A stretch of DNA of 64,000 bases. It comes from an uncultured Acetobacteraceae bacterium (GTDB lineage: Bacteria; Pseudomonadota; Alphaproteobacteria; Acetobacterales; Acetobacteraceae). A program made the translations under genes and the position numbers. Position 1 is the first letter of the stretch; each line of letters starts with the position of its first letter. This document shows, piece by piece, positions 46,156 through 55,530 of this stretch. Below the pieces are notes generated by a model. That model ran no database searches and had not been told where the DNA came from. It saw nothing but the letters and a program-made list of their open reading frames with translations. The DNA lies in NCBI GenBank assembly GCA_903918195.1, contig CAIXDS010000199.1, positions 1 through 64,000 on the forward strand. The letters run 5' to 3'.

Positions 46156-46644
46156 TCACAGCGGCGCGCCATCCCACGGCGGCAGGGCGCGCAGCAGCGC
46201 CTCCGCCCCCGCCCCGAGCCGCGGATGCCGCCAGTCCGGGGCCACGTCGCGCAGCGGGCACAGCACGAAGCCGCGCAGATGCGCGCGCGGATGCGGCAGC
46301 ACCGGGTCGGGCGCGTCACGCACCGTCCCGTTCAGGTCGATGATGTCGAGGTCGAGCGTGCGCGCGGCATTCGCCGCCCCGCGCACCCGCCCCGCCTGCG
46401 CCTCGATCGCCTGCAGGTGGCCCAGCAGTTCGGCCGGACCAGCCGCCCCTGCAAGCCGGACGACGCCGTTGACATAATCCGGCTGGTCCGAAGGCGGCAC
46501 CGGCGCGGTGCGGTAGAACGGCGACACCGCAACGAAACGCAAACCCGGCACCGAACGCAACGCCTCGACGGCGACCCGGCAGGTGGCGAGCGGCGATCGC
46601 CCGTCATGGCCTGGCAGATTGGCACCGATAGCAACGAGAATCAC
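46156..46644 (-). CDS. folK: 2-amino-4-hydroxy-6-hydroxymethyldihydropteridine pyrophosphokinase
   Basis: 162 aa. It transfers pyrophosphate from ATP to the pterin in folate synthesis. ILVAIGANLPG, SPFYRTAPVPPSDQPDYVNGVV, RTLDLDIIDLNG and LPHPRAHLRGFVLCPL cover the full family signature. It is upstream of rpoZ with a 111-base gap and divergent from the NYN nuclease gene. Confidence 0.94.
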   Translation of the reverse strand: MILVAIGANLPGHDGRSPLATCRVAVEALRSVPGLRFVAVSPFYRTAPVPPSDQPDYVNGVVRLAGAAGPAELLGHLQAIEAQAGRVRGAANAARTLDLDIIDLNGTVRDAPDPVLPHPRAHLRGFVLCPLRDVAPDWRHPRLGAGAEALLRALPPWDGAPL

Positions 46645-46787
46645 GCCCGCACCTCACGTGGAAATGAAGCTTTCACCTTCCGGCAACTTGCTCCGTGGAC
46701 TATCATCCTTCGCCAGCTCAGGCTTGTGTTCATCCGACCCGATTCCATCGCAGCAATCACAACCAGCGCCAGAAAGGCCCATATCTG

Positions 46788-47393
46788 ATGCATTTCCTTC
46801 CCACCGAACGCACCGCATTGTTCATCGATGGAGCAAACCTGTATTCAGCCTCGCGCAATCTGGGCTTTGATGTAGACTACCGGAACCTGCTCGAATTCTT
46901 CCGCAAAAAAACCCATATCATCCGCGCTTATTACTATTCAGCGGTGCTGGAAACCGAGGAATATTCGCCGCTCAAACCCCTGACGGACTGGCTTGCTTAC
47001 AACGGTTATACTTTGGTGACAAAACCCGCGAAGGAGTTCACCGACTCCACCGGCCGCCGCCGGGTCAAGGGCAACATGGACATCGAACTGGCCATCGACA
47101 TGCTCGAGCTGGCCGACAAAATCGACCACGCCGTGCTGTTCAGCGGCGACTCGGATTTCCGCCGGCTGGTCGAGGCGGTGCAGCGCCGTGGCGTGCGGGT
47201 GTCGGTGGTCTCCTCGATTCGCACGACCCCGCCGATGGTAGCCGACGAACTGCGCCGCCAGGCCGACCAGTTCCTGGAACTGGCCGATATCGCACCGGAG
47301 TTCACCCGCCGGCAGATGGAGCCGCGCACCGCCCGTCTGTCGCTGCGCCAGACCCCCGCCGAACCCTTCGCCGACGGCCCGGAGCCAGTCTGA
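46788..47393 (+). CDS. NYN domain (LabA/DUF88-type) protein
   Basis: 201 aa. FIDGANLYSASRNLGFDVDYRNLLEFF begins the fold; the acidic residues of the metal site are in FIDGAN, KGNMDIELAIDMLEL and LFSGDSDFRRLVEA. NYN domains are PIN-like nucleases acting on RNA; this subgroup is widespread and stands alone. The C-terminal 35 residues are disordered. The ATG follows AAAGG. It lies 7 bases ahead of the uracil-DNA glycosylase gene and is probably co-transcribed. Confidence 0.9.
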   Translation: MHFLPTERTALFIDGANLYSASRNLGFDVDYRNLLEFFRKKTHIIRAYYYSAVLETEEYSPLKPLTDWLAYNGYTLVTKPAKEFTDSTGRRRVKGNMDIELAIDMLELADKIDHAVLFSGDSDFRRLVEAVQRRGVRVSVVSSIRTTPPMVADELRRQADQFLELADIAPEFTRRQMEPRTARLSLRQTPAEPFADGPEPV

Positions 47394-47400
47394 CCCCTCC

Positions 47401-48060
47401 ATGATCCGCGCCGAAACCTCCGCGATCGCCGCCCCGGCGCGTGATTGCCCGCTCTGCCCCCGCCTGGCGGCCTTCCGCCAGGCCAACCGCGCCGCCAACC
47501 CCGACTGGTTCAACGCCCCAGTGCCGAGCTTCGGGCCAGCCGAGGCACGCCTGCTCGTGGTCGGCATGGCGCCGGGCCTGCGCGGCGCCAACCGCACCGG
47601 CCGGCCCTTCACCGGCGATCATGCCGGGCTGCTGCTGTACCATACGCTGCTGAACCTCGGCCTCGCCGAGGGCTGCTACCAGGCCGCCTCCGATGACGGG
47701 CTGGTGCTGAAGGATACCCGCATCGTCAATGCGGTGCGCTGCGTGCCGCCGGCCAACCTGCCCGAGCCCGCCGAAGTCGCCGCCTGCAACCCGTTCCTGG
47801 CCGGCGAACTGCACGGCATGCCCAATCTGCGGGTGGTGCTGGCGCTGGGCGTGCTGGCACATGCGGCCGTCCTGAAGGCCTGCGGCATCCCGCCCGCCCG
47901 CATCCGCTTCCGCCACGGCGCCCTGCACGAACTGCCGGACGGGCTGCTGCTGGCCGACAGCTACCATGTCAGCCGCTATAACACCTCGACCAAACGGCTG
48001 ACTGAGGAGATGTTTCAGGCGGTTATGCTGGATATTGTCGGGCGGTTGCAGGTTTATTGA
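47401..48060 (+). CDS. Uracil-DNA glycosylase, family 5 (UDGb)
   Basis: 219 aa. Motif 1 is VGMAPGLRGANRTGRPFTGD, typical of UDGb, where the catalytic Asp/Asn of family 4 is lacking. Cys residues in CPLCPR, VRCVPP and elsewhere could hold the 4Fe-4S cluster. It removes uracil and some other deaminated bases from DNA. The final motif is DSYHVSRYNTSTKRLT. It ends directly at a copy of the hairpin repeat, which begins inside its stop codon. Confidence 0.9.
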   Translation: MIRAETSAIAAPARDCPLCPRLAAFRQANRAANPDWFNAPVPSFGPAEARLLVVGMAPGLRGANRTGRPFTGDHAGLLLYHTLLNLGLAEGCYQAASDDGLVLKDTRIVNAVRCVPPANLPEPAEVAACNPFLAGELHGMPNLRVVLALGVLAHAAVLKACGIPPARIRFRHGALHELPDGLLLADSYHVSRYNTSTKRLTEEMFQAVMLDIVGRLQVY

Positions 48061-48130
48061 AGGAAGGCCAGGGCTCTGCCCTGGACCCGCCAAGGGGCGG
48101 TGGCCCCTTGGAACCCATTCCGTAAAGGAA
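48060..48130. repeat. GC-hairpin repeat, copy 4
   Basis: AAGGAAGGCCAGGGC, TCT, GCCCTGG, then CCAAGGGGC/GCCCCTTGG and AACCCATTCC. It sits between the convergent uracil-DNA glycosylase and smpB genes and begins at the last base of the former's stop, so it may end both transcripts. Confidence 0.82.
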
Positions 48131-48143
48131 GCCGGGCACGCCG

Positions 48144-48629
48144 CTATCCGCGGTCGCGCATCAGCCGCGCCTTGTCGCGCTGCCAGTCGCGCTCAGCAAC
48201 GGCGTGGCGCTTGTCGCCCTTGGTGCGGCCCTGGCCCACACCCAACTGCACCTTAGCGATGCCGCGGTCGTTGAAATGGATGTCGAGCGGCACCAGCGTG
48301 ATGCCGTCGCGCGCCACCGCGCTGAGCAGGCGGTTGGCTTCCTTGCGCTTGACCAGCAGCTTGCGCGGCGCACGCGGCTCGAAACGCGACAGCACGCCGC
48401 CCTGGTATTCGGGGATGTAGCAGTTGAACAGCCACAACTCGCCGTCACGCTCGCCGGCCCAGGCCTCGGTCAGGGTGGCGCGGCCGGCGCGCAGCGACTT
48501 CACCTCCGGCCCTTTCAGCACCATGCCGGCCTCGATGGTTTCCTTGATGGAATAGTCGAATCGCGCCTTGCGGTTCTGCGCCGCAACGCCGTGCGAGATC
48601 AGGGAGGATTTTTTCTTCGCGGTGGCCAT
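48144..48629 (-). CDS. smpB: SsrA-binding protein SmpB
   Basis: 161 aa. It delivers tmRNA to stalled ribosomes for trans-translation. NRKARFDYSIKETIEAGMVLKGPEVKSLRAGR and GRTKGDKRHAVAERDWQRDKARLMRD are the family's conserved ends. The ssrA gene itself is not seen in the window. Confidence 0.97.
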   Translation of the reverse strand: MATAKKKSSLISHGVAAQNRKARFDYSIKETIEAGMVLKGPEVKSLRAGRATLTEAWAGERDGELWLFNCYIPEYQGGVLSRFEPRAPRKLLVKRKEANRLLSAVARDGITLVPLDIHFNDRGIAKVQLGVGQGRTKGDKRHAVAERDWQRDKARLMRDRG

Positions 48630-48702
48630 ACGCGCACTCTAGGTCCTCCGCTTCCCTTGTGGGAGGGGCTTTGGAAGGAAGCGCAGGGCAATCGCCGCAG
48701 GA

Positions 48703-50043
48703 CTATACCGGCAGAACCACCGTCGCGCGCACGCCGCCGCCCTCGCGGTTGGCCAGCGTCACGTCGCCGCCATGCGCGCGCAGGATGTTGCGGACGATCG
48801 GCAGGCCGAGCCCGGTGCCGCCAGTCTCGCGGTTACGGCTGGTCTCCACCCGGTGGAAAGGCTGGAACACGCGCTCGAGCTCGCCGGCGGCAAGGCCGGG
48901 CCCGTCATCCTCGATCAACAGGGTGATCTGGCCGGATTCGGGCAGGGCGAGACGCACCCGGGCACTGCCGCCATAGGCGAGCGCGTTCTGCACGAGATTG
49001 CTGAGCGCCCGCTTCATCGCCAGCGAGCGCACCCGAACGGTGAGATGGTCCGGCCCGGAATAGCTGAGGTTATCGGCACTGTCCGGCTGCGCATCGGCGG
49101 TCTCGTCGAGCACCGTGCGGGCGAGTTCGGGAAGATCGACCGCGACCACCGGCTCGTCGGCGGCAATATCGCGACTGAAGGCAAGGGTGGACGCCACCAT
49201 GGCTTCCAGTTCGTCGAGATCGGTCAGGATCTTGGCGCGCAACTCGTCATCCTCGAGGAACTCGGCGCGCAGCTTCAGCCGGGTGATCGGGGTGCGCAGG
49301 TCATGCCCGATGGCACTGAGCATGAAGGTGCGGTCCTGCACGAAGCGGCGGATGCGCTCGGCCATGGTGTTGAACGCCCGCGCGGCGATGGCGACCTCGG
49401 CCGGTCCGCTCTCGGGCAGGGGCGGGGCATTGACGTCGCGCCCGAGCGCCTCCGCCGCCGCGGCCAGCGTCGCCACCGGGGCAATCAGCCGGCGCACCGC
49501 CCACAGGGTCAGCCCGGCGGCGGTGACCGTCATCATCAGGAAGGCAAAGAAGAAATTCAGCGAGTGCCAGGGCCACGGGGCCGGCAGCTCCAGCGTTGCA
49601 TTCAGCCACTTGCCGTCTTCCAGGCGCAGCCCGACGCCAATGCGTCCGGCATCGGGGCCGCCGCGCAACACGAACTCGCGCGGGCGATACTGCACCGGAA
49701 CCGGCACCAGCAGCATCGCCCCGCGAAACCGGCGCTGGACGATGGGGTCCATCTCCGGCAGTTTCTCGGCGCTCGGCCCGTCGGCGATCCAGGCGGTCGC
49801 GCCGTCGCGCTGGTCGTACTCGGCCACCACGGCGGGGCGCCCCTCGCGCGGGACCAGGGCCACGCTGCGGTACATCGAGATCACCCGCACCGCGGCATCG
49901 CGCATCAGCGCCACGCGCTGCACGTCGATGCGGTCCAGGGCATGGATGGTCAGCCCGGCAATCTGGACCAGCCCAAGCCCGGTCAGCAGCACCAGCGCGG
50001 TGCGTGCCGCCAAGCTTCGCGGCGAGAAAAGAAGCCCGATCAC
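48703..50043 (-). CDS. EnvZ-type sensor histidine kinase
   Basis: 446 aa. Two membrane helices (about 15-35 and 165-185) flank a periplasmic loop of about 130 residues; HAMP follows, then the H-box SAIGHDLRTPITRLKLRAEF (about 245), N-box NLVQNALAYGG, G1 DDGPGLAA and G2 GGTGLGLPIVRNILRAHGG. It lies 22 bases after the response regulator stop, in the same operon, so the two form a pair. The order and H-box style match the EnvZ/RisS class of osmotic or envelope sensors. The signal is not known. Confidence 0.93.
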   Translation of the reverse strand: MIGLLFSPRSLAARTALVLLTGLGLVQIAGLTIHALDRIDVQRVALMRDAAVRVISMYRSVALVPREGRPAVVAEYDQRDGATAWIADGPSAEKLPEMDPIVQRRFRGAMLLVPVPVQYRPREFVLRGGPDAGRIGVGLRLEDGKWLNATLELPAPWPWHSLNFFFAFLMMTVTAAGLTLWAVRRLIAPVATLAAAAEALGRDVNAPPLPESGPAEVAIAARAFNTMAERIRRFVQDRTFMLSAIGHDLRTPITRLKLRAEFLEDDELRAKILTDLDELEAMVASTLAFSRDIAADEPVVAVDLPELARTVLDETADAQPDSADNLSYSGPDHLTVRVRSLAMKRALSNLVQNALAYGGSARVRLALPESGQITLLIEDDGPGLAAGELERVFQPFHRVETSRNRETGGTGLGLPIVRNILRAHGGDVTLANREGGGVRATVVLPV

Positions 50044-50065
50044 CCGTCCATCAAGCGCGTTCGAC

Positions 50066-50803
50066 TCATGTGCGTTCCACGTCCGCCGCCAGCACGTAGC
50101 CGCCGCCGCGCACGGTCTTGATCAGTTGCGACTGGCGCCCGTTATCGTCAAGCTTGCGCCGCAGCCGGCTCACCGCCACGTCGATGGCACGGTCGAACGG
50201 ACCGGCCTGCCGGCCGCGCAGTAGGTCGAGCAGCATGTCGCGCGTCAGCACCCGGTTGGCGCGCTCGACCAGGGCGACCAGCAGGTCGTATTCGCCGCCG
50301 GTCAGCGGCACCTCCACCCCGTCGGGATTGAGCAGCCGGCGACGGGCGAGATCGAGCGTCCAGCCCGAGAAGGACAGCGTCCGCGGACCCGATTCGGCGC
50401 GCCGCTCGGTCGGCTCGCCGACCCGGCGCAACACCGCGCGCATGCGCGCCAGCAGTTCGCGCGGATTGAACGGCTTGGGCACATAGTCGTCGGCGCCCAG
50501 TTCCAGGCCGATGATGCGGTCGGTCTCCTCGCCCATGGCGGTGAGCATGACGATCGGCACCTCGGAGAACCCGCGCAGCCAGCGCGCGAAGTCCAGGCCG
50601 CTTTCGCCGGGCAGCATCAGATCAAGGACGAGCAGGTGGAAATGCCCGAGCGGCCAGACGCGCCGTGCCTCGCGCGCGTCGCGCACCGCGGTCACCCGGA
50701 AGCGATGGCGCTCCAGGAACCGTGCCAGCAATTCCCGCGTCTCGCGGTCATCGTCCACTACCAGGATGTGCGGCGTCACGCCGCTGGTCGGAGCTATCTC
50801 CAT
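50066..50803 (-). CDS. OmpR-family response regulator
   Basis: 245 aa. The receiver carries DDDRETREL acidic residues, the phospho-acceptor Asp in LLVLDLMLPGESG and the conserved Lys in YVPKPFNPREL. The winged-helix DNA-binding domain (about 145-240) ends with VSRLRRKLDDNGRQSQLIKTVRGGGYVL, typical of OmpR. It is the first gene of the pair with the kinase at 48703 and is divergent from the AlkA-type gene, 92 bases away. Confidence 0.95.
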   Translation of the reverse strand: MEIAPTSGVTPHILVVDDDRETRELLARFLERHRFRVTAVRDAREARRVWPLGHFHLLVLDLMLPGESGLDFARWLRGFSEVPIVMLTAMGEETDRIIGLELGADDYVPKPFNPRELLARMRAVLRRVGEPTERRAESGPRTLSFSGWTLDLARRRLLNPDGVEVPLTGGEYDLLVALVERANRVLTRDMLLDLLRGRQAGPFDRAIDVAVSRLRRKLDDNGRQSQLIKTVRGGGYVLAADVERT

Positions 50804-50895
50804 AACCGTAAGTGTATCCCCCGCGGACGACGATTCGTAGAGCCGTACTGCGGTCGTTTACACTTTGCTTCCCGAAAGACGGCGGCCCGGAGACA

Positions 50896-51552
50896 GTGGA
50901 CCCCTTCCCTCACCCCCCACCAGCGGCCCGCGCCGGGCTCGACGCCCTGGCGGCAGCCGATCCCGGGCTGGCCCGCATTGAGCCTGAAGCCGGGCCGCTG
51001 CCCTGGCGGCGGCGCCCGCGCGGCTTTCCCGGGCTGCTGCAGGCGATCGTCGGTCAGCAGATCAGCAACCAGGCGGCGGCGGCGATCTGGCGCCGGCTGC
51101 ACGCCACCGCCGGCGCGCTGGAGCCGGGCGGGCTGCTGGCGTTGCCGGACGAACCGCTGCGCCTGGCCGGGTTGTCGCGGCCGAAGATCGGCCACGCCCG
51201 GGCGCTGGCGCAGGCCTTTGCCGACGGCGTGCTCAGCGATTCCGGGCTGGCCGGCATGGCCGACGCCGAGGCGGTGGCGGCGATCGCCTCCGTGCGCGGC
51301 ATGGGCGCGTGGACGGCCGAGATCTACCTGCTGTTCGCGCTGGAGCGTCCCGACGTGTTCCCGGCCGGCGATCTCGCTCTGGCCGGCGCAGCGGCCCACC
51401 TCATGGGCCTGCCCGGCCGCCCCGGCCCGGCGGCGCTGCGGCGCCTGGCCGAGCCCTGGCAACCCTGGCGGGCGCTGGCGGCCCGCCTGCTCTGGCACCA
51501 CTGGCGGCATGTGACCGGCCGGCCCGCGATGGACGATCTGCCGCCGGCGTGA
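50896..51552 (+). CDS. DNA-3-methyladenine glycosylase II (AlkA-like)
   Basis: 218 aa with a GTG at 50896, which follows GGAG; the frame is open for 28 codons further upstream but with no homology. The helix-hairpin-helix fold has GFPGLLQAIVGQQISNQAAAAIWRRL and VRGMGAWTAEIYLLFAL, and the catalytic Asp is in FPAGDLALAGA. It removes alkylated bases from DNA. It lacks the N-terminal Ada-like or TBP-like domain of E. coli AlkA, as many short alphaproteobacterial forms do. Confidence 0.9.
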   Translation: MDPFPHPPPAARAGLDALAAADPGLARIEPEAGPLPWRRRPRGFPGLLQAIVGQQISNQAAAAIWRRLHATAGALEPGGLLALPDEPLRLAGLSRPKIGHARALAQAFADGVLSDSGLAGMADAEAVAAIASVRGMGAWTAEIYLLFALERPDVFPAGDLALAGAAAHLMGLPGRPGPAALRRLAEPWQPWRALAARLLWHHWRHVTGRPAMDDLPPA

Positions 51553-51850
51553 GCCGGCCCGCCCCCTGCTGGCGAACTGCCGATTCTGACCGATGCGTCT
51601 GCAACGCCGGGTGAATCGGAACACAGACTCAACGGGCTGGTTGTGTATCCCACCCTCGTCACAAATGTATGCAGCGTCCAACCGCAACGGCGCGGCCTTG
51701 TTCTCAGGTGAAAGCGCCTCAGATCAGATCGCGATGTTTTGATGTCGGGGGGAGTGTCACGGCGCGACAGACCGCCGATTATCGGAACGGATGTGAAAGA
51801 CTGCCGTTTCAGAATCCTGGGCCCGGCTGCCGGTTGGGAGAGCGGATCAC
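51553..51850. other. Intergenic region with the first copy of a duplicated upstream element
   Basis: 298 bases. No gene other than the small protein that follows. Bases from about 51661 to 51752 are alignable with 52141-52232 ahead of the second small protein. Confidence 0.5.
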
Positions 51851-52232
51851 ATGAATTTCGGAATTGCGCGCTGTACCGGCAAGCAGCGCGCCCGTACCGA
51901 CCTGCCGGAGAGCAACCTCAAGGTGCAGGTGCAGCCTGCGACCGTCCCGGCCGCGCGGCGGAGCGGGCGGGCGGCGGACCGCCTGCCCTGGCCGCGGGCG
52001 GTGCTGATCATCGCGACGGTTTCGCTTGTCGTTTGGGCCGGAATCTGGGTCACCGGCGCCTGGCTTCTGGGATATTGAGGACCGCTAAATATAATCATGC
52101 ATGTGCTGTTGGCCCACGCGACAGTTGGCCTAGCAACAGTTCAAATATTAGTGGCGTCTGACCGTAACACCATCGCTTTGGTCGCCGGTGAGAACGACTC
52201 TTAATATCTCTCACTATCTTGATATGCCAGTG
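51661..52232 (+). repeat. Duplicated upstream element (copies at 51661-51752 and 52141-52232)
   Basis: The two copies, exactly 480 bases apart, align without gaps over the core 51671-51720 / 52151-52200 at 33 of 50 bases by my count. Shared blocks include GCGTC, ACCG-AAC, CTTTG or CCTTG, GGTGA and TTTGAT or CTTGAT, and CAAAT at the left edge. Each ends about 80-100 bases before the ATG of a small membrane protein. It may be a conserved promoter or leader element kept after duplication. Confidence 0.6.
51851..52078 (+). CDS. Small single-TM protein, tandem paralog A
   Basis: 75 aa. A basic, polar N-terminal part of about 45 residues ends in DRLPWPRA; one membrane helix follows (VLIIATVSLVVWAGIWVTG) and the protein ends AWLLGY. 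GGGAGAG precedes the ATG. Its last 33 residues match the protein at 52312 (both DRLP-x-P ... W-G ... GAWLLGY), so the two arose by duplication. The likely topology is N-in with a very short outer tail. No function is known. Confidence 0.68.
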   Translation: MNFGIARCTGKQRARTDLPESNLKVQVQPATVPAARRSGRAADRLPWPRAVLIIATVSLVVWAGIWVTGAWLLGY

Positions 52233-52311
52233 GGTTTCGCTGCCTGAACGGCCGCCGCATATGCTGGCCGAGAGCTGCGCTATTGTCGCAGCATCGTGAG
52301 GGAGGGGCGGT

Positions 52312-52590
52312 ATGAGACCTGATCCAATGTCTTTGCAGCTTGTGCGGCCCAACCGCAGTCAGCTTGCCGAGCCCGCTATCTTGAGCGTCCGGCCCAGGCC
52401 GTCGGGCAACACTCTGGGCACGCAATATGCGGCAATGCTGGCCCCGCCGCGGGCTCACCAGACCGCGGCAAGGCCGTACCGGTCGACCGACCGTCTGCCC
52501 TTGCCACTGGCCGGAGCGATCATGGTCGTCATCTCGCTCGGGCTTTGGGGCGGAGTCCTGGCCGTCGGCGCCTGGCTGCTCGGATACTGA
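52312..52590 (+). CDS. Small single-TM protein, tandem paralog B
   Basis: 92 aa. A longer, disordered, Arg/Pro-rich N-terminal part (about 60 residues) leads to DRLPLPLAG, one helix (AIMVVISLGLWGGVLAVG) and the same end AWLLGY as the protein at 51851. GAGGGGCGG precedes the ATG. Its stop lies 31 bases from the end of the convergent amt gene. As with its paralog, no function is known; conservation of only the helix and its flanks suggests the helix is the working part. Confidence 0.68.
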   Translation: MRPDPMSLQLVRPNRSQLAEPAILSVRPRPSGNTLGTQYAAMLAPPRAHQTAARPYRSTDRLPLPLAGAIMVVISLGLWGGVLAVGAWLLGY

Positions 52591-52621
52591 GCCGAACTGC
52601 CAGGCGCCGGCGGCCCGGCGA

Positions 52622-53962
<1,341 letters not shown>

Positions 53963-54056
53963 GGAATTGGGTCCTCAGGCAGGGAGACGGTCGCGCCACC
54001 GGCCGCAACGGCCGGCCGCGCGGGCCGATAACCGACAATGGTCTGCGAACAGGGAC

Positions 54057-54072
54057 AGCGAAAACCGTGCCA
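54057..54072 (-). promoter_or_regulatory. Sigma-54 (-24/-12) promoter of amt
   Basis: On the minus strand TGGCACGGTTTTCGCT matches the sigma-54 consensus TGGCACN5TTGCW with the invariant GG and GC ten bases apart. It would start transcription near 54045, giving a leader of about 80 bases to the amt ATG. Two GGTGCC blocks lie a few tens of bases further upstream and could be half-sites for an NtrC-like activator, though they are not arranged as a clear palindrome. Confidence 0.75.
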
Positions 54073-54238
54073 TCCTGCGAATGCGCCCATCATCGGCACC
54101 TGCCGCTAAATTGGGCACCCAATCCTGATCGTGCGCCCGGCAGTTGCCATGGGAACGATCCATCCGGCCACGCCGGCGGCTGCCCAGCAAACAGGCAGCC
54201 GGAACCGGGCGGGACATGAACGGGTCCCGCCATGGCTT

Positions 54239-55378
54239 TCAGTCGCTCTCGCCGGCGCGCAGGCGCCAGACCGCCCGCACGTCGTGCCGCCCCCCGGCCA
54301 GCCCTTCCGGCAGGCCCAGCCCGGGTCCGTCCGGTGACAGGCAGCCGTCGCGCAGCACCGTCATGGTGGGCGGCAGGGCATCGTGCATGTGGTCGTGGTA
54401 GGTGTGCACCTCGACCCCGGCCACCGCCCCGCGCGCCGCCCCCAGATGCAGGCAGGCGGCCAGCAGCACGGCGGTGGCGTTGTTCTGCGGCGACACCGGC
54501 ACGCCATACGCCTCGGCCTGCGCCGCCAGCTTCAGCGACCGGGTGATGCCGCCGCACAGGCCGGGGTTGAACTGCAGCACCCCCACCGCGCCGGCGCGCA
54601 GCAGCTCGCTGACGCGCTGGGCCCGCCACTCGCGCTCACCCAGCATCACCCGCAGCCGGCCGGTCCGCCGCAGCATCAGCAGGCCGGCTACATCGGACAG
54701 CGGCAGCGGCGCCTGAATGGCGGTCACGCCGAGCTGGGCCAGGCGGCGGATCAGGGCCGGCGCCTCCGTGTGGTTCAGCCGTTCGAGCGCGTCCACCACG
54801 ATCTCCACGTGCGGACCGACGGCCTCGCGCACCGCGGCCACACGGTCGAGGTCCTCGTCACGCGGCAGCAGGCCGATTTTCATCTTCACCGCCTGGAAGC
54901 CGCGCTCCACCAGGGCCTGCATCTCGGCGGCCAGCTCCGCCGGCCCCTTGTCGTCGGCGTAGAGACCGCCGCTGGCATAGACCGGCACGGCGTCGCGCTG
55001 CGGGCCGAGCAACTCATGCAGGCTGGCACCGAGACTGCGCGCGCGCAGATCCCACAGCGCGATGTCAATCGCGCTGGTGACCGCGGGCGCGGCCCAGTCC
55101 GGACCGTCCTCCCCGGGCAGCGTCCACAGCACTTGCCAGATATGCTCGATCAGCCGCGCGTCGGCGCCGAGCAGCAGCGGGGCGGCGTGCTGCAATTGGC
55201 GGTAAAAGGCGTCGATGTCGTGCTGCTCGCACCAGCCCTCGCCCAGGCCGGTCAGCCCGTCACGGGTGGTGATGCGCACCAGCGGCGCCCGCCGCTCGGT
55301 CCAGCGCGCGGCGCTGGTATAATGCCGTCCGTCGAGAGCACGACGGTACTCGTAGGCGGCGATCTCAACTATCTCCAC
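54239..55378 (-). CDS. Enolase-superfamily (mandelate racemase/muconate lactonizing) protein with altered active site
   Basis: 379 aa with the GTG at 55378, which has CGAGGAG upstream; an ATG at 55399 is the alternative. LYADDKGPAELAAEMQALVERGFQAVKMKIG includes the family's KxK base. The first metal ligand Asp is present in EIVVDALE. The second, normally Glu in a W-I-E-E-P motif, reads AIQAPLP; the third, Glu in LGERE, is present. The Asp before G-G-I-T is Asn in LQFNPGLCGGIT and the usual His reads VSPQNNA. So the metal triad and the His-Asp base look changed. It may be inactive, use another mechanism or have a new substrate. It stands alone downstream of the lipid A operon. Confidence 0.8.
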   Translation of the reverse strand: MEIVEIAAYEYRRALDGRHYTSAARWTERRAPLVRITTRDGLTGLGEGWCEQHDIDAFYRQLQHAAPLLLGADARLIEHIWQVLWTLPGEDGPDWAAPAVTSAIDIALWDLRARSLGASLHELLGPQRDAVPVYASGGLYADDKGPAELAAEMQALVERGFQAVKMKIGLLPRDEDLDRVAAVREAVGPHVEIVVDALERLNHTEAPALIRRLAQLGVTAIQAPLPLSDVAGLLMLRRTGRLRVMLGEREWRAQRVSELLRAGAVGVLQFNPGLCGGITRSLKLAAQAEAYGVPVSPQNNATAVLLAACLHLGAARGAVAGVEVHTYHDHMHDALPPTMTVLRDGCLSPDGPGLGLPEGLAGGRHDVRAVWRLRAGESD

Positions 55379-55530
55379 GCAACGATCTCCTCGGCGCAAC
55401 CATGGCGTGCGCCGCCCCTCCCTGGCAAGAGATCATGACGGACACGCTATGACAGCGGCGTGAACGGCGGCCGGCCTCACGGCAACGGGGAGTCACGCAG
55501 GGCGATATTGGCACCGGCGGGCAAGGACGC

